Shown piece by piece: positions 6,001-6,343 of a DNA stretch of 6,343 nucleotides (positions are counted from its first letter, which is position 1; each line of letters starts with the position of its first letter). Made by a program: the position numbers and the translations under genes. The notes beneath the pieces were generated by a model, which was not told the DNA's origin, did not search any database, and worked only from the letters and a program-made list of their open reading frames with translations. The stretch comes from Rickettsiales bacterium (lineage in GTDB: Bacteria > Pseudomonadota > Alphaproteobacteria > Rickettsiales > UBA1997): the NCBI GenBank assembly GCA_947455365.1, contig CANGNU010000059.1, positions 1 to 6,343 on the forward strand. The letters run 5' to 3'.

Positions 6001-6343
6001 AACATAAGTGGAAGTGGCAATATTACGAACGGTTATGTATCGAATGATCTTCTTAATGCAAATGTGCTTCTTGCAGCAGGAACTTATATTGATTTTACTG
6101 CAAAAAATAACATTAATAATTATGGCACAATTCTTGGAATGACAAACACAACACTTACCGCAACTAACGGCAGCGTTAATAATTATAGCACAGGAAAAAT
6201 CACTGGCGGAAGCGGCACAACCACGATTAACGCGGTTAATGGCGCTTTTAATAATTTGAATCAAACTTCACTTTTTACCGCAAATAATAATGCAATTTTT
6301 AATGTTTACGATTTGAATAACTCTGGTGAAATTTCTGTTGCGA
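3076..6343 (+). CDS. Filamentous haemagglutinin-like TpsA exoprotein (3' end beyond window)
   Basis: An open frame of 1089 codons continues off the right edge. ATG3076 is the first possible start, because an in-frame TAA ends four bases before it. Residues 1-36 form a long signal peptide cleaved after TATA (36). The TPS secretion domain spans about 37-310: ITPDGTTNTQV (41-51), GMSHNRFTDYNV (70-81), NSNGI (161-165) with CAGC (167-170) and GFINT, GLDVTRTSSTDII, and FAIDASSL to RGVGV (277-303). This is the signal recognised by a TpsB outer-membrane transporter (two-partner secretion). From about 356 on there is a Ser/Thr/Asn-rich array with a period near 20 residues, typical of the FHA beta-helix. 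The exported protein is probably an adhesin; a CdiA-type toxin is possible, but the C-terminus that would decide is not visible. No TpsB gene lies in the window. Confidence 0.93.
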   Translation, partial: MSTFPRFFCFAKNFLAQVAIVSLILEQFIFVSTATAQTLPITPDGTTNTQVTHTASGIDQVNIAAPNASGMSHNRFTDYNVNQSGQIINNFSGRNPAEIAAGSGATAVTQTQIGGLVAANSNLVDSGSAKVILNEVTSNNVSQLLGYTEIAGTKADLILANSNGIVCAGCGFINTAHLLMVAGNSNFDANGNLGFNLKEQANPNLYVPLITVDGLGLDVTRTSSTDIIASSVKLLSSVYGSDTTTLTIKTGEGRYDYTTKEIVGAGNNIQNNTQPVFAIDASSLAKIQAGQVYLIATKRGVGVNMEAAILASQTVNIDANGDVYYSSVSAGSSANLKSTQKIESVDSASSISAPNLTIQANEFKNLGNVSAYNLTIQNSGILTNLGNIEALSLNLSNITNTNNSGSIYGENSLNISGANLTNNSSGSIFSPQNYSVILTGLLTNSGVISSGVDLSVSANRLVNNVDAEISAQSNLTFIIADSAANSGNLIAGNALNFTANSFANSGATQSSDDSTFNLATLTNSVNSSIYSAKNLNLNLSASLTNSGEISASRNVVITGSAAITNSDRILANGTLSLAGSGLTNSLNGVIASLNSSVALTLSGNLQNNGEFDSATDLNIASQNFTNSGNILSANNLTLTIANSANNSGNLQSAKDFSLSAASLDNSGSIRAFQNSTISAAAIINEADALIFSSSDATISASTSLTNSGSILSNGKLGLTLGQTTNSGEIFSNGDLNFALTNSLSNSGSISSLGKLDFSSNSSITNTNQILSSGDLTIGATTLTNSSVIQSNSNLTLNLANLINSHSIISGGVFNITASGNVANSSTLQSADNFTINAASFTNTASSLILAGKDLTVRASTITNQNTKPSGSTITSGIVSVAGNVVLQADTLNNNSGIITGKTTSVSALNNSSVALSNTLGAFISTASISLNLGNIDYTITGTVTASNIDITANNIVNQGNVTATSYIKLNATGSDNISGSGNITNGYVSNDLLNANVLLAAGTYIDFTAKNNINNYGTILGMTNTTLTATNGSVNNYSTGKITGGSGTTTINAVNGAFNNLNQTSLFTANNNAIFNVYDLNNSGEISVA

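Noticed and set aside
3148..6264. Several minus-strand frames of 74-116 codons opposite the exoprotein gene
   Set aside because: They mirror the repetitive Ser/Asn/Thr coding sequence and have no motif of their own; the plus frame is open throughout with TPS domain motifs.

Overview
The window is an AT-rich bacterial segment, most likely from an alphaproteobacterium related to the Rickettsiales/Holosporales lineages. The taxonomic inference rests on the SecB-type C-terminus at the left edge (GFPPLMIDPIDF), the AT bias, starts without clear Shine-Dalgarno sequences and short GAAAA-loop hairpin repeats between genes. It is an inference, not proof. All clearly supported genes lie on the plus strand.

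Left part (1-1642): the 3' end of secB (preprotein chaperone of the Sec pathway), then two tandem but divergent YceI-family genes. Both encode periplasmic proteins with cleavable signal peptides and the lipocalin-like YceI fold. A strong bidirectional intrinsic terminator separates them. A complete tRNA-Ser(GCU) with its own sigma70-like promoter and an intrinsic terminator follows.

Middle part (1643-2821) looks like an accessory block inserted just downstream of the tRNA, a common integration site for phages and islands. It holds a palindromic repeat, a 15-bp direct repeat pair inside a minus-strand frame broken by two stops, and a compact structured RNA candidate (about 1986-2116) resembling the phage C4 antisense RNA family. 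That RNA ends in an intrinsic terminator whose loop can also pair with upstream sequence. Next comes a 223-residue HNH/NUMOD-type homing-endonuclease-like protein whose Arg codons are almost all AGA, unlike the flanking genes, and whose expected HNH histidine appears to be missing.

Right part (2822-6343): an intergenic region with two plausible promoters, then a very large gene that runs off the right edge. It encodes a filamentous-haemagglutinin-like TpsA exoprotein: signal peptide, complete TPS secretion domain with a CxxC motif, then a long Ser/Thr/Asn-rich array with a period near 20 residues, the signature of a right-handed beta-helix. Its TpsB transporter and C-terminal end are not in the window.

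Functionally, SecB, the signal-peptide-bearing YceI proteins and the TpsA exoprotein all concern export across the inner membrane, but nothing shows that they form one operon. The most unusual part is the RNA plus endonuclease block at 1643-2821.
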